64,000 nt of DNA from Auanema rhodensis (Eukaryota > Nematoda > Chromadorea > Rhabditida > Rhabditidae): contig OZ059898.1 in NCBI GenBank assembly GCA_964057225.1, positions 1,178,001-1,242,000 of the forward strand, given 5' to 3'. Below the pieces are notes generated by a model that saw only the letters and a list, made by a program, of their open reading frames with translations, did not search any database and was not told the DNA's origin. Positions 22,601 through 36,600 of this stretch are shown one piece after another. The position numbers were made by a program, and so were the translations under genes. Each line of letters starts with the position of its first letter. Position 1 is the stretch's first letter.

Positions 22601-25600
22601 TCAACATACACTAATGCATCATTTTTCAAACGATCATAACTAATTTTTGTATCAAGCGTTTCTCAATGTAGTATAGTGCAATCGATGCGGATTTTTAAGC
22701 TGCGTCGATCTGTGTTATCAGATTTGCGCTAGCTTAAAAATGCACCGAGATATCAACTGATATAAGTTCACACATATATACTCGATTTTCACCCTGAAGA
22801 ATTAATTTTTTCGTTGAATAACAATGTCCATCGTCTTTGCCTTGAAAAATGGAATCTAAAAACATCTACTTTTTGCTGAATTATTTTGAAATTTTTCGAA
22901 AAAATTTTTGTCAAAATGTTTTTGGAAGCAATGTTGAGTGTACATGGAAACTCAACATACACTAATGCATCATTTTTCAAACGATCATAACTAATTTTAG
23001 TATTAAGCGTTTCTCAATGTGATATAGTGCATTCGATGCGGATTTTTAAGCTGCGTCGATCTGTGTTATCAGATTTGCGCTAGCTTAAAAATGCACCGAG
23101 ATATCAACTGATATAAGTTCACACTTATATCCTCGATTTTCACCCTGAAGAATTAATTTTTTCGTTGAATAACATTGTCCATCGTCTTTGCCTTGAAAAA
23201 GGAATCTAAAAACATCTACTTTTTGCTAAATTATTTTGAAATTTTTCGAAAAAATTTTTGTCAAAATGTTTTTGGAAGCAATGTTGAGTGTACATGGAAA
23301 CTCAACATACACTAATGCATCATTTTTCAAACGATCATAACTAATTTTTGTATCAAGCGTTTCTCAATGTAGTATAGTGCAATCGATGCGGATTTTTAAG
23401 CTGCGTCGATCTGTGTTATCAGATTTGCGCTAGCTTAAAAATGCACCGAGATATCAACTGATATAAGTTCACACATATATACTCGATTTTCACCCTGAAG
23501 AATTAATTTTTTCGTTGAATAACATTGTCCATCGTCTTTGCCTTGAAAAATGGAATCTAAAAACATCTACTTTTTGCTGAATTATTTTGAAATTTTTCGA
23601 AAAAATTTTTGTCAAAATGTTTTTGGAAGCAATGTTGAGTGTACATGGAAACTCAACATACACTAATGCATCATTTTTCAAACGATCATAACTAATTTTA
23701 GTATTAAGCGTTTCTCAATGTGATATAGTGCATTCGATGCGGATTTTTAAGCTGCGTCGATCTGTGTTATCAGATTTGCGCTAGCTTAAAAATGCACCGA
23801 GATATCAACTGATATAAGTTCACACTTATATCCTCGATTTTCACCCTGAAGAATTGATTTTTTCGTTGAATAACATTGTCCATCGTCTTTGCCTTGAAAA
23901 AGGAATCTAAAAACATCTACTTTTTGCTAAATTATTTTGAAATTTTTCGAAAAAATTTTTGTCAAAATGTTTTTGGAAGCAATGTTGAGTGTACATGGAA
24001 ACTCAACATACACTAATGCATCATTTTTCAAACGATCATAACTAATTTTTGTATTAAGCGTTTCTCAATGTAGTATAGTGCATTTGATGCGGATTTTTAA
24101 GCTGCGTCGATCTGTGTTATCAGATTTGCGCTAGCTTAAAAATGCACCGAGATATCAACTGATATAAGTTCACACTTATATCCTCGATTTTCACCCTGAA
24201 GAATTAATTTTTTCGTTGAATAACATTGTCCATCGTCTTTGCCTTGAAAAATGGAATCTAAAAACATCTACTTTTTGCTAAATTATTTTGAAATTTTTCG
24301 AAAAAATTTTTGTCAAAATGTTTTTGGAAGCAATGTTGAGTGTACATGGAAACTCAACATACACTAATGCATCATTTTTCAAACGATCATAACTAATTTT
24401 TGTATCAAGCGTTTCTCAATGTAGTATAGTGCATTCGATGCGGATTTTTAAGCTGCGTCGATCTGTGTTATCAGATTTGCGCTAGCTTAAAAATGCACCG
24501 AGATATCAACTGATATAAGTTCACACATATATACTCGATTTTCACCCTGAAGAATTAATTTTTTCGTTGAATAACATTGTCCATCGTCTTTGCCTTGAAA
24601 AATGGAATCTAAAAACATCTACTTTTTGCTGAATTATTTTGAAATTTTTCGAAAAAATTTTTGTCAAAATGTTTTTGGAAGCAATGTTGAGTGTACATGG
24701 AAACTCAACATACACTAATGCATCATTTTTCAAACGATCATAACTAATTTTTGTATCAAGCGTTTCTCAATGTAGTATAGTGCAATCGATGCGGATTTTT
24801 AAGCTGCGTCGATCTGTGTTATCAGATTTGCGCTAGCTTAAAAATGCACCGAGATATCAACTGATATAAGTTCACACATATATACTCGATTTTCACCCTG
24901 AAGAATTAATTTTTTCGTTGAATAACATTGTCCATCGTCTTTGCCTTGAAAAATGGAATCTAAAAACATCTACTTTTTGCTGAATTATTTTGAAATTTTT
25001 CGAAAAAATTTTTGTCAAAATGTTTTTGGAAGCAATGTTGAGTGTACATGGAAACTCAACATACACTAATGCATCATTTTTCAAACGATCATAACTAATT
25101 TTAGTATTAAGCGTTTCTCAATGTGATATAGTGCATTCGATGCGGATTTTTAAGCTGCGTCGATCTGTGTTATCAGATTTGCGCTAGCTTAAAAATGCAC
25201 CGAGATATCAACTGATATAAGTTCACACTTATATCCTCGATTTTCACCCTGAAGAATTAATTTTTTCGTTGAATAACATTGTCCATCGTCTTTGCCTTGA
25301 AAAAGGAATCTAAAAACATTTACTTTTTGCTAAATTATTTTGAAATTTTTCGAAAAAATTTTTGTCAAAATGTTTTTGGAAGCAATGTTGAGTGTACATG
25401 GAAACTCAACATACACTAATGCATCATTTTTCAAACGATCATAACTAATTTTTGTATTAAGCGTTTCTCAATGTAGTATAGTGCATTTGATGCGGATTTT
25501 TAAGCTGCGTCGATCTGTGTTATCAGATTTGCGCTAGCTTAAAAATGCACCGAGATATCAACTGATATAAGTTCACACTTATATCCTCGATTTTCACCCT

Positions 25601-28600
25601 GAAGAATTAATTTTTTCGTTGAATAACATTGTCCATCGTCTTTGCCTTGAAAAATGGAATCTAAAAACATCTACTTTTTGCTAAATTATTTTGAAATTTT
25701 TCGAAAAAATTTTTGTCAAAATGTTTTTGGAAGCAATGTTGAGTGTACATGGAAACTCAACATACACTAATGCATCATTTTTCAAACGATCATAACTAAT
25801 TTTTGTATCAAGCGTTTCTCAATGTAGTATAGTGCAATCGATGCGGATTTTTAAGCTGCGTCGATCTGTGTTATCAGATTTGCGCTAGCTTAAAAATGCA
25901 CCGAGATATCAACTGATATAAGTTCACACATATATACTCGATTTTCACCCTGAAGAATTAATTTTTTCGTTGAATAACATTGTCCATCGTCTTTGCCTTG
26001 AAGAATGGAATCTAAAAACATCTACTTTTTGCTGAATTATTTTGAAATTTTTCGAAAAAATTTTTGTCAAAATGTTTTTGGAAGCAATGTTGAGTGTACA
26101 TGGAAACTCAACATACACTAATGCATCATTTTTCAAACGATCATAACTAATTTTAGTATTAAGCGTTTCTCAATGTGATATAGTGCATTCGATGCGGATT
26201 TTTAAGCTGCGTCGATCTGTGTTATCAGATTTACGCTAGCTTAAAAATGCACCGAGATATCAACTGATATAAGTTCACACTTATATCCTCGATTTTCACC
26301 CTGAAGAATTAATTTTTTCGTTGAATAACATTGTCCATCGTCTTTGCCTTGAAAAAGGAATCTAAAAACATCTACTTTTTGCTAAATTATTTTGAAATTT
26401 TTCGAAAAAATTTTTGTCAAAATGTTTTTGGAAGCAATGTTGAGTGTACATGGAAACTCAACATACACTAATGCATCATTTTTCAAACGATCATAACTAA
26501 TTTTTGTATTAAGCGTTTCTCAATGTAGTATAGTGCATTTGATGCGGATTTTTAAGCTGCGTCGATCTGTGTTATCAGATTTGCGCTAGCTTAAAAATGC
26601 ACCGAGATATCAACTGATATAAGTTCACACTTATATCCTCGATTTTCACCCTGAAGAATTAATTTTTTCGTTGAATAACATTGTCCATCGTCTTTGCCTT
26701 GAAAAATGGAATCTAAAAACATCTACTTTTTGCTGAATTATTTTGAAATTTTTCGAAAAAATTTTTGTCAAAATGTTTTTGGAAGCAATGTTGAGTGTAC
26801 ATGGAAACTCAACATACACTAATGCATCATTTTTCAAACGATCATAACTAATTTTAGTATTAAGCGTTTCTCAATGTGATATAGTGCATTCGATGCGGAT
26901 TTTTAAGCTGCGTCGATCTGTGTTATCAGATTTGCGCTAGCTTAAAAATGCACCGAGATATCAACTGATATAAGTTCACACTTATATCCTCGATTTTCAC
27001 CCTGAAGAATTAATTTTTTCGTTGAATAACATTGTCCATCGTCTTTGCCTTGAAAAAGGAATCTAAAAACATCTACTTTTTGCTAAATTATTTTGAAATT
27101 TTTCGAAAAAATTTTTGTCAAAATGTTTTTGGAAGCAATGTTGAGTGTACATGGAAACTCAACATACACTAATGCATCATTTTTCAAACGATCATAACTA
27201 ATTTTAGTATTAAGCGTTTCTCAATGTGATATAGTGCATTCGATGCGGATTTTTAAGCTGCGTCGATCTGTGTTATCAGATTTGCGCTAGCTTAAAAATG
27301 CACCGAGATATCAACTGATATAAGTTCACACTTATATCCTCGATTTTCACCCTGAAGAATTAATTTTTTCGTTGAATAACATTGTCCATCGTCTTTGCCT
27401 TGAAAAAGGAATCTAAAAACATCTACTTTTTGCTAAATTATTTTGAAATTTTTCGAAAAAATTTTTGTCAAAATGTTTTTGGAAGCAATGTTGAGTGTAC
27501 ATGGAAACTCAACATACACTAATGCATCATTTTTCAAACGATCATAACTAATTTTAGTATTAAGCGTTTCTCAATGTGATATAGTGCATTCGATGCGGAT
27601 TTTTAAGCTGCGTCGATCTGTGTTATCAGATTTACGCTAGCTTAAAAATGCACCGAGATATCAACTGATATAAGTTCACACTTATATCCTCGATTTTCAC
27701 CCTGAAGAATTAATTTTTTCGTTGAATAACATTGTCCATCGTCTTTGCCTTGAAAAAGGAATCTAAAAACATCTACTTTTTGCTAAATTATTTTGAAATT
27801 TTTCGAAAAAATTTTTGTCAAAATGTTTTTGGAAGCAATGTTGAGTGTACATGGAAACTCAACATACACTAATGCATCATTTTTCAAACGATCATAACTA
27901 ATTTTTGTATTAAGCGTTTCTCAATGTAGTATAGTGCATTTGATGCGGATTTTTAAGCTGCGTCGATCTGTGTTATCAGATTTGCGCTAGCTTAAAAATG
28001 CACCGAGATATCAACTGATATAAGTTCACACTTATATCCTCGATTTTCACCCTGAAGAATTAATTTTTTCGTTGAATAACATTGTCCATCGTCTTTGCCT
28101 TGAAAAATGGAATCTAAAAACATCTACTTTTTGCTGAATTATTTTGAAATTTTTCGAAAAAATTTTTGTCAAAATGTTTTTGGAAGCAATGTTGAGTGTA
28201 CATGGAAACTCAACATACACTAATGCATCATTTTTCAAACGATCATAACTAATTTTAGTATTAAGCGTTTCTCAATGTGATATAGTGCATTCGATGCGGA
28301 TTTTTAAGCTGCGTCGATCTGTGTTATCAGATTTGCGCTAGCTTAAAAATGCACCGAGATATCAACTGATATAAGTTCACACTTATATCCTCGATTTTCA
28401 CCCTGAAGAATTAATTTTTTCGTTGAATAACATTGTCCATCGTCTTTGCCTTGAAAAAGGAATCTAAAAACATCTACTTTTTGCTAAATTATTTTGAAAT
28501 TTTTCGAAAAAATTTTTGTCAAAATGTTTTTGGAAGCAATGTTGAGTGTACATGGAAACTCAACATACACTAATGCATCATTTTTCAAACGATCATAACT

Positions 28601-29121
28601 AATTTTAGTATTAAGCGTTTCTCAATGTGATATAGTGCATTCGATGCGGATTTTTAAGCTGCGTCGATCTGTGTTATCAGATTTGCGCTAGCTTAAAAAT
28701 GCACCGAGATATCAACTGATATAAGTTCACACTTATATCCTCGATTTTCACCCTGAAGAATTAATTTTTTCGTTGAATAACATTGTCCATCGTCTTTGCC
28801 TTGAAAAAGGAATCTAAAAACATCTACTTTTTGCTAAATTATTTTGAAATTTTTCGAAAAAATTTTTGTCAAAATGTTTTTGGAAGCAATGTTGAGTGTA
28901 CATGGAAACTCAACATACACTAATGCATCATTTTTCAAACGATCATAACTAATTTTTGTATTAAGCGTTTCTCAATGTAGTATAGTGCATTTGATGCGGA
29001 TTTTTAAGCTGCGTCGATCTGTGTTATCAGATTTGCGCTAGCTTAAAAATGCACCGAGATATCAACTGATATAAGTTCACACTTATATCCTCGATTTTCA
29101 CCCTGAAGAATTAATTTTTTC
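19657..29121. repeat. A-B-C-D cassette domain with 350-bp monomers
   Basis: Four types recur in fixed order. A is 350 bp with AAAAAGG and CATTTGATG. B has AAAAATGG and GTATCAAG. C has GCTGAATT, GTATCAAG, GCAATCGATG and ACATATATAC. D usually has GCTGAATT, with TTAGTATTAAG and GTGATATAG. Units begin at 20358 (five monomers), 22112 (A-C-D), 23164 (A/C hybrid, D), 23865 (A-B-C-D), 25268 (A, B/C hybrid, D), 26320 (A-D), 27021 and 27371 (single A/D hybrids), 27721 (A-D) and 28422 (A/D). The unit count thus varies from five monomers to one. Twelve of the window's seventeen 350-bp copies are here. Confidence 0.82.
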
Positions 29122-32100
29122 GTTGAATAACATTGTCCATCGTCTTTGCCTTGAAAAATGGAATCTAAAAACATCTACTTTTTGCTAAATTATTTTGAAA
29201 TTTTTCGAAAAAATTTTTGTCAAAATGTTTTTGGAAGCAATTTTGAGTGTACATGGAAACTCAACATACACTAATGCATCATTTTTCAAACGATCATAAC
29301 TAATTTTTGTATCAAGCGTTTCTCAATGTAGTATAGTGCATTCGATGCGGATTTTTAAGCTGCGTCGTTCTGTGTTATCAGATTTGCGCTAGCTTAAAAA
29401 TGCACCGAGATATCAACTGATATAAGTTCACACTTATATCCTCGATTTTCACCCTGAAGAATTAATTTTTTCGTTGAATAACATTGTCCATCGTCTTTGC
29501 CTTGAAAAAAGGAATCTAAAAACATCTACTTTTTGCTAAATTATTTTGAAATTTTTTGAAAAAATTTTTGTCAAAATCTTTTTGGAAGCAATGTTGAGTG
29601 TACATGGAAACTCAACATACACTAATGCATCATTTTTCAAACGATCATAACTAATTTTTGTATCAAGCGTTTCTAAATGTAGTATAGTGCATTCGATGCG
29701 GATTTTTAAGCTGCGTCGATCTGTGTTATCAGATTTGCGCTAGCTTAAAAATGCACCGAGATATCAACTGATATAAGTTCACACTTATATCCTCGATTTT
29801 CACCCTGAAGAATTAATTTTTTCGTTGAATAACATTGTCCATCGTCTTTGCCTTGAAAAAAGGAATCTAAAAACATCTACTTTTTGCTAAATTATCTTGA
29901 AATTTTTCGAAAAAATTTTTGTCAAAATGTTTTTGGAAGCAATGTTGAGTGTACATGGAAACTCAACATACACTAATGCATCATTTTTCAAACGATCATA
30001 ACTAATTTTTGTATTAAGCGTTTCTCAATGTAATATAGTGCATTCGATGCGGATTTTTAAGCTGCGTCGATCTGTGTTATCAGATTTGCGCTAGCTTAAA
30101 AATGCACCGAGATATCAACTGATATAAGTTCACACTTATATCCTCGATTTTCACCCTGAAGAATTAATTTTTTCGTTGAATAACATTGTCCATCGTCTTT
30201 GCCTTGAAAAAAGGAATCTAAAAACATCTACTTTTTGCTAAATTATTTTGAAATTTTTCGAAAAAATTTTTGTCAAAATGTTTTTGGAAGCAATGTTGAG
30301 TGTACATGGAAACTCAACATACACTAATGCATCATTTTTCAAACGATCATAACTAATTTTAGTATTAAGCGTTTCTCAATGTGATATAGTGCATTCGATG
30401 CGGATTTTTAAGCTGCGTCGATCTGTGTTATCAGATTTGCGCTAGCTTAAAAATGCACCGAGATATCAACTGATATAAGTTCACACATATATACTCGATT
30501 TTCACCCTGAAGAATTAATTTTTTCGTTGAATAACATTGTCCATCGTCTTTGCCTTGAAAAATGGAATCTAAAAACATCTACTTTTTGCTGAATTATTTT
30601 GAAATTTTTCGAAAAAATTTTTGTCAAAATGTTTTTGGAAGCAATGTTGAGTGTACATGGAAACTCAACATACACTAATGCATCATTTTTCAAACGATCA
30701 TAACTAATTTTTGTATCAAGCGTTTCTAAATGTAGTATAGTGCATTCGATGCGGATTTTTAAGCTGCGTCGATCTGTGTTATCAGATTTGCGCTAGCTTA
30801 AAAATGCACCGAGATATCAACTGATATAAGTTCACACTTATATCCTCGATTTTCACCCTGAAGAATTAATTTTTTCGTTGAATAACATTGTCCATCGTCT
30901 TTGCCTTGAAAAAAGGAATCTAAAAACATCTACTTTTTGCTAAATTATTTTGAAATTTTTCGAAAAAATTTTTGTCAAAATGTTTTTGGAAGCAATGTTG
31001 AGTGTACATGGAAACTCAACATACACTAATGCATCATTTTTCAAACGATCATAACTAATTTTAGTATTAAGCGTTTCTCAATGTGATATAGTGCATTCGA
31101 TGCGGATTTTTAAGCTGCGTCGATCTGTGTTATCAGATTTGCGCTAGCTTAAAAATGCACCGAGATATCAACTGATATAAGTTCACACATATATACTCGA
31201 TTTTCACCCTGAAGAATTAATTTTTTCGTTGAATAACATTGTCCATCGTCTTTGCCTTGAAAAATGGAATCTAAAAACATCTACTTTTTGCTGAATTATT
31301 TTGAAATTTTTCGAAAAAATTTTTGTCAAAATGTTTTTGGAAGCAATGTTGAGTGTACATGGAAACTCAACATACACTAATGCATCATTTTTCAAACGAT
31401 CATAACTAATTTTTGTATTAAGCGTTTCTCAATGTAGTATAGTGCATTTGATGCGGATTTTTAAGCTGCGTCGATCTGTGTTATCAGATTTGCGCTAGCT
31501 TAAAAATGCACCGAGATATCAACTGATATAAGTTCACACTTATATCCTCGATTTTCACCCTGAAGAATTAATTTTTTCGTTGAATAACATTGTCCATCGT
31601 CTTTGCCTTGAAAAATGGAATCTAAAAACATCTACTTTTTGCTAAATTATTTTGAAATTTTTCGAAAAAATTTTTGTCAAAATGTTTTTGGAAGCAATGT
31701 TGAGTGTACATGGAAACTCAACATACACTAATGCATCATTTTTCAAACGATCATAACTAATTTTTATATCAAGCGTTTCTCAATGTAGTATAGTGCATTC
31801 GATGCGGATTTTTAAGCTGCGTCGATCTGTGTTATCAGATTTGCGCTAGCTTAAAAATGCACCGAGATATCAACTGATATAAGTTCACACTTATATCCTC
31901 GATTTTCACCCTGAAGAATTAATTTTTTCGTTGAATAACATTGTCCATCGTCTTTGCCTTGAAAAAAGGAATCTAAAAACATCAACTTTTTGCTAAATTA
32001 TCTTGAAATTTTTCGAAAAAATTTTTGTCAAAATGTTTTTGGAAGCAATGTTGAGTGTACATGGAAACTCAACATACACTAATGCATCATTTTTCAAACG

Positions 32101-33683
32101 ATCATAACTAATTTTTGTATTAAGCGTTTCTCAATGTAATATAGTGCATTCGATGCGGATTTTTAAGCTGCGTCGATCTGTGTTATCAGATTTGCGCTAG
32201 CTTAAAAATGCACCGAGATATCAACTGATATAAGTTCACACTTATATCCTCGATTTTCACCCTGAAGAATTAATTTTTTCGTTGAATAACATTGTCCATC
32301 GTCTTTGCCTTGAAAAAAGGAATCTAAAAACATCTACTTTTTGCTAAATTATTTTGAAATTTTTCGAAAAAATTTTTGTCAAAATGTTTTTGGAAGCAAT
32401 GTTGAGTGTACATGGAAACTCAACATACACTAATGCATCATTTTTCAAACGATCATAACTAATTTTTGTATCAAGCGTTTCTTAATGTAGTGTAGTGCAT
32501 TCGATGCGGATTTTTAAGCTGCGTCGATCTGTGTTATCAGATTTGCGCTAGCTTAAAAATGCACCGAGATATCAACTGATATAAGTTCACACATATATAC
32601 TCGATTTTCACCCTGAAGAATTAATTTTTTCGTTGAATAACATTGTCCATCGTCTTTGCCTTAAAAAAGGAATCTAAAAACATCTACTTTTTGCTAAATT
32701 ATTTTGAAATTTTTCGAAAAAATTTTTGTCAAAATGTTTTTGGAAGCAATGTTGAGTGTACATGGAAACTCAACATACACTAATGCATCATTTTTCAAAC
32801 GATCATAACTAATTTTTGTATTAAGCGTTTCTCAATGTAGTATAGTGCATTTGATGCGGATTTTTAAGCTGCGTCGATCTGTGTTATCAGATTTGCGCTA
32901 GCTTAAAAATGCACCGAGATATCAACTGATATAAGTTCACACTTATATCCTCGATTTTCACCCTGAAGAATTAATTTTTTCGTTGAATAACATTGTCCAT
33001 CGTCTTTGCCTTGAAAAATGGAATCTAAAAACATCTACTTTTTGCTAAATTATTTTGAAATTTTTCGAAAAAATTTTTGTCAAAATGTTTTTGGAAGCAA
33101 TGTTGAGTGTACATGGAAACTCAACATACACTAATGCATCATTTTTCAAACGATCATAACTAATTTTTGTATCAAGCGTTTCTCAATGTAGTATAGTGCA
33201 TTCGATGCGGATTTTTAAGCTGCGTCGATCTGTGTTATCAGATTTGCGCTAGCTTAAAAATGCACCGAGATATCAACTGATATAAGTTCACACTTATATC
33301 TTCGATTTTCACCCTGAAGAATTAATTTTTTCGTTGAATAACATTGTCCATCGTCTTTGCCTTGAAAAATGGAATCTAAAAACATCTACTTTTTGCTGAA
33401 TTATTTTGAAATTTTTCGAAAAAATTTTTGTCAAAATGTTTTTGGAAGCAATGTTGAGTGTACATGGAAACTCAACATACACTAATGCATCATTTTTCAA
33501 ACGATCATAACTAATTTTAGTATTAAGCGTTTCTCAATGTAATATAGTGCATTCGATGCGGATTTTTAAGCTGCGTCGATCTGTGTTATCAGATTTGCGC
33601 TAGCTTAAAAATGCACCGAGATATCAACTGATATAAGTTCACACTTATATCCTCGATTTTCACCCTGAAGAATTAATTTTTTC
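29122..33683. repeat. Mixed domain with a partial dimer
   Basis: Thirteen monomers combine types from both sides. At 30175-31578 two dimers alternate a TTAGTATTAAG/GTGATATAG/ACATATATAC monomer with a GCTGAATT monomer. CTAAATG is shared by the monomers at 29473 and 30526, three monomers apart. GTAATATAG with TTATCTTG reappears at 29824 and 31930. The 350-bp copy at 32632 has CCTTAAAAAAGG. The last GCTGAATT monomer of the whole window starts at 33333. Confidence 0.72.
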
Positions 33684-36600
33684 GTTGAATAACATTGTCC
33701 ATCGTCTTTGCCTTGAAAAAGGAATCTAAAAACATCTACTTTTTGCTAAATTATTTTGAAATTTTTCGAAAAAATTTTTGTCAAAATGTTTTTGGAAGCA
33801 ATGTTGAGTGTACATGGAAACTCAACATACACTAATGCATCATTTTTCAAACGATCATAACTAATTTTTGTATTAAGCGTTTCTCAATGTAGTATAGTGC
33901 ATTTGATGCGGATTTTTAAGCTGCGTCGATCTGTGTTATCAGATTTGCGCTAGCTTCAAAATGCACCGAGATATCAACTGATATAAGTTCACACTTATAT
34001 CCTCGATTTTCACCCTGAAGAATTAATTTTTTCGTTGAATAACATTGTCCATCGTCTTTGCCTTGAAAAATGGAATCTAAAAACATCTACTTTTTGCTAA
34101 ATTATTTTGAAATTTTTCGAAAAAATTTTTGTCAAAATGTTTTTGGAAGCAATGTTGAGTGTACATGGAAACTCAACATACACTAATGCATCATTTTTCA
34201 AACGATCATAACTAATTTTTGTATCAAGCGTTTCTCAATGTAGTATAGTGCATTCGATGCGGATTTTTAAGCTGCGTCGATCTGTGTTATCAGATTTGCG
34301 CTAGCTTAAAAATGCACCGAGATATCAACTGATATAAGTTCACACTTATATCCTCGATTTTCACCCTGAAGAATTAATTTTTTCGTTGAATAACATTGTC
34401 CATCGTCTTTGCCTTGAAAAATGGAATCTAAAAACATCTACTTTTTGCTAAATTATTTTGAAATTTTTCGAAAAAAGTTTTGTCAAAATGTTTTTGGAAG
34501 CAATGTTGAGTGTACATGGAAACTCAACATACACTAATGCATCATTTTTCAAACGATCATAACTAATTTTTGTATTAAGCGTTTCTCAATGTAGTATAGT
34601 GCATTCGATGTGGATTTTTTAGCTGCGTGGATCTGTGATATCAGATTTGCGCTAGCTTAAAAATGCACCGAGATATCAACTGATATAAGTTCACACTTAT
34701 ATCCTCGATTTTCACCCTGAAGAATTAATTTTTTAGTTGAATAACATTGTCCATCGTCTTTGCCTTGAAAAATGGAATCTAAAAACATCTACTTTTTGCT
34801 AAATTATTTTGAAATTTTTCGAAAAAATTTTTGTCAAAATGTTTTTGGTAGCAATGTTGAGTGTACATGGAAACTCAACATACACTAATGCATCATTTTT
34901 CAAACGATCATAACTAATTTTTGTATTAAGCGTTTCTCAATGTAGTATAGTGCATTCGATGCGGATTTTTAAGCTGCGTCGATCTGTGTTATCAGATTTG
35001 CGCTAGCTTAAAAATGCACCGAGATATCAACTGATATAAGTTCACACTTATATCCTCGATTTTAACCCTGAAGAATTAATTTTTTCGTTGAATAACATTG
35101 TCCATCGTCTTTGCCTTGAAAAAAGGAATTTAAAAACATCTACTTTTTGCTAAATTATTTTGAAATTTTTCGAAAAAAGTTTTGTCAAAATGTTTTTGGA
35201 AGCAATGTTGAGTGTACATGGAAACTCAACATACACTAATGCATCATTTTTCAAACGATCATAACTAATTTTTGTATTAAGCGTTTCTCAATGTAATATA
35301 GTGCATTCGATGCGGATTTTTAAGCTGCGTCGATCTGTGTTATCAGATTTGCGCTAGCTTAAAAATGCACCGAGATATCAACTGATATAAGTTCACACTT
35401 ATATCCTCGATTTTCACCCTGAAGAATTAATTTTTTCGTTGAATAACATTGTCCATCGTCTTTGCCTTGAAAAAGGAATCTAAAAACATCTACTTTTTGC
35501 TAAATTATTTTGAAATTTTTCGAAAAAATTTTTGTCAAAATGTTTTTGGAAGCAATGTTGAGTGTACATGGAAACTCAACATACACTAATGCATCATTTT
35601 TCAAACGATCATAACTAATTTTTGTATTAAGCGTTTCTCAATGTAGTATAGTGCATTTGATGCGGATTTTTAAGCTGCGTCGATCTGTGTTATCAGATTT
35701 GCGCTAGCTTCAAAATGCACCGAGATATCAACTGATATAAGTTCACACTTATATCCTCGATTTTCACCCTGAAGAATTAATTTTTTCGTTGAATAACATT
35801 GTCCATCGTCTTTGCCTTGAAAAATGGAATCTAAAAACATCTACTTTTTGCTAAATTATTTTGAAATTTTTCGAAAAAATTTTTGTCAAAATGTTTTTGG
35901 AAGCAATGTTGAGTGTACATGGAAACTCAACATACACTAATGCATCATTTTTCAAACGATCATAACTAATTTTTGTATCAAGCGTTTCTCAATGTAGTAT
36001 AGTGCATTCGATGCGGATTTTTAAGCTGCGTCGATCTGTGTTATCAGATTTGCGCTAGCTTAAAAATGCACCGAGATATCAACTGATATAAGTTCACACT
36101 TATATCCTCGATTTTCACCCTGAAGAATTAATTTTTTCGTTGAATAACATTGTCCATCGTCTTTGTCTTGAAAAATGGAATCTAAAAACATCTACTTTTT
36201 GCTAAATTATTTTGAAATTTTTCGAAAAAAGTTTTGTCAAAATGTTTTTGGAAGCAATGTTGAGTGTACATGGAAACTCAACATACACTAATGCATCATT
36301 TTTCAAACGATCATAACTAATTTTTGTATTAAGCGTTTCTCAATGTAGTATAGTGCATTCGATGTGGATTTTTTAGCTGCGTGGATCTGTGATATCAGAT
36401 TTGCGCTAGCTTAAAAATGCACCGAGATATCAACTGATATAAGTTCACACTTATATCCTCGATTTTCACCCTGAAGAATTAATTTTTTAGTTGAATAACA
36501 TTGTCCATCGTCTTTGCCTTGAAAAATGGAATCTAAAAACATCTACTTTTTGCTAAATTATTTTGAAATTTTTCGAAAAAATTTTTGTCAAAATGTTTTT

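Noticed and set aside
1030-33500. Twenty near-identical 63-codon minus-strand open frames as small genes
   Set aside because: They lie inside the satellite, start at TTG with no early ATG, and exist only where one base removes a stop codon. They have no upstream signals and no recognisable domain.
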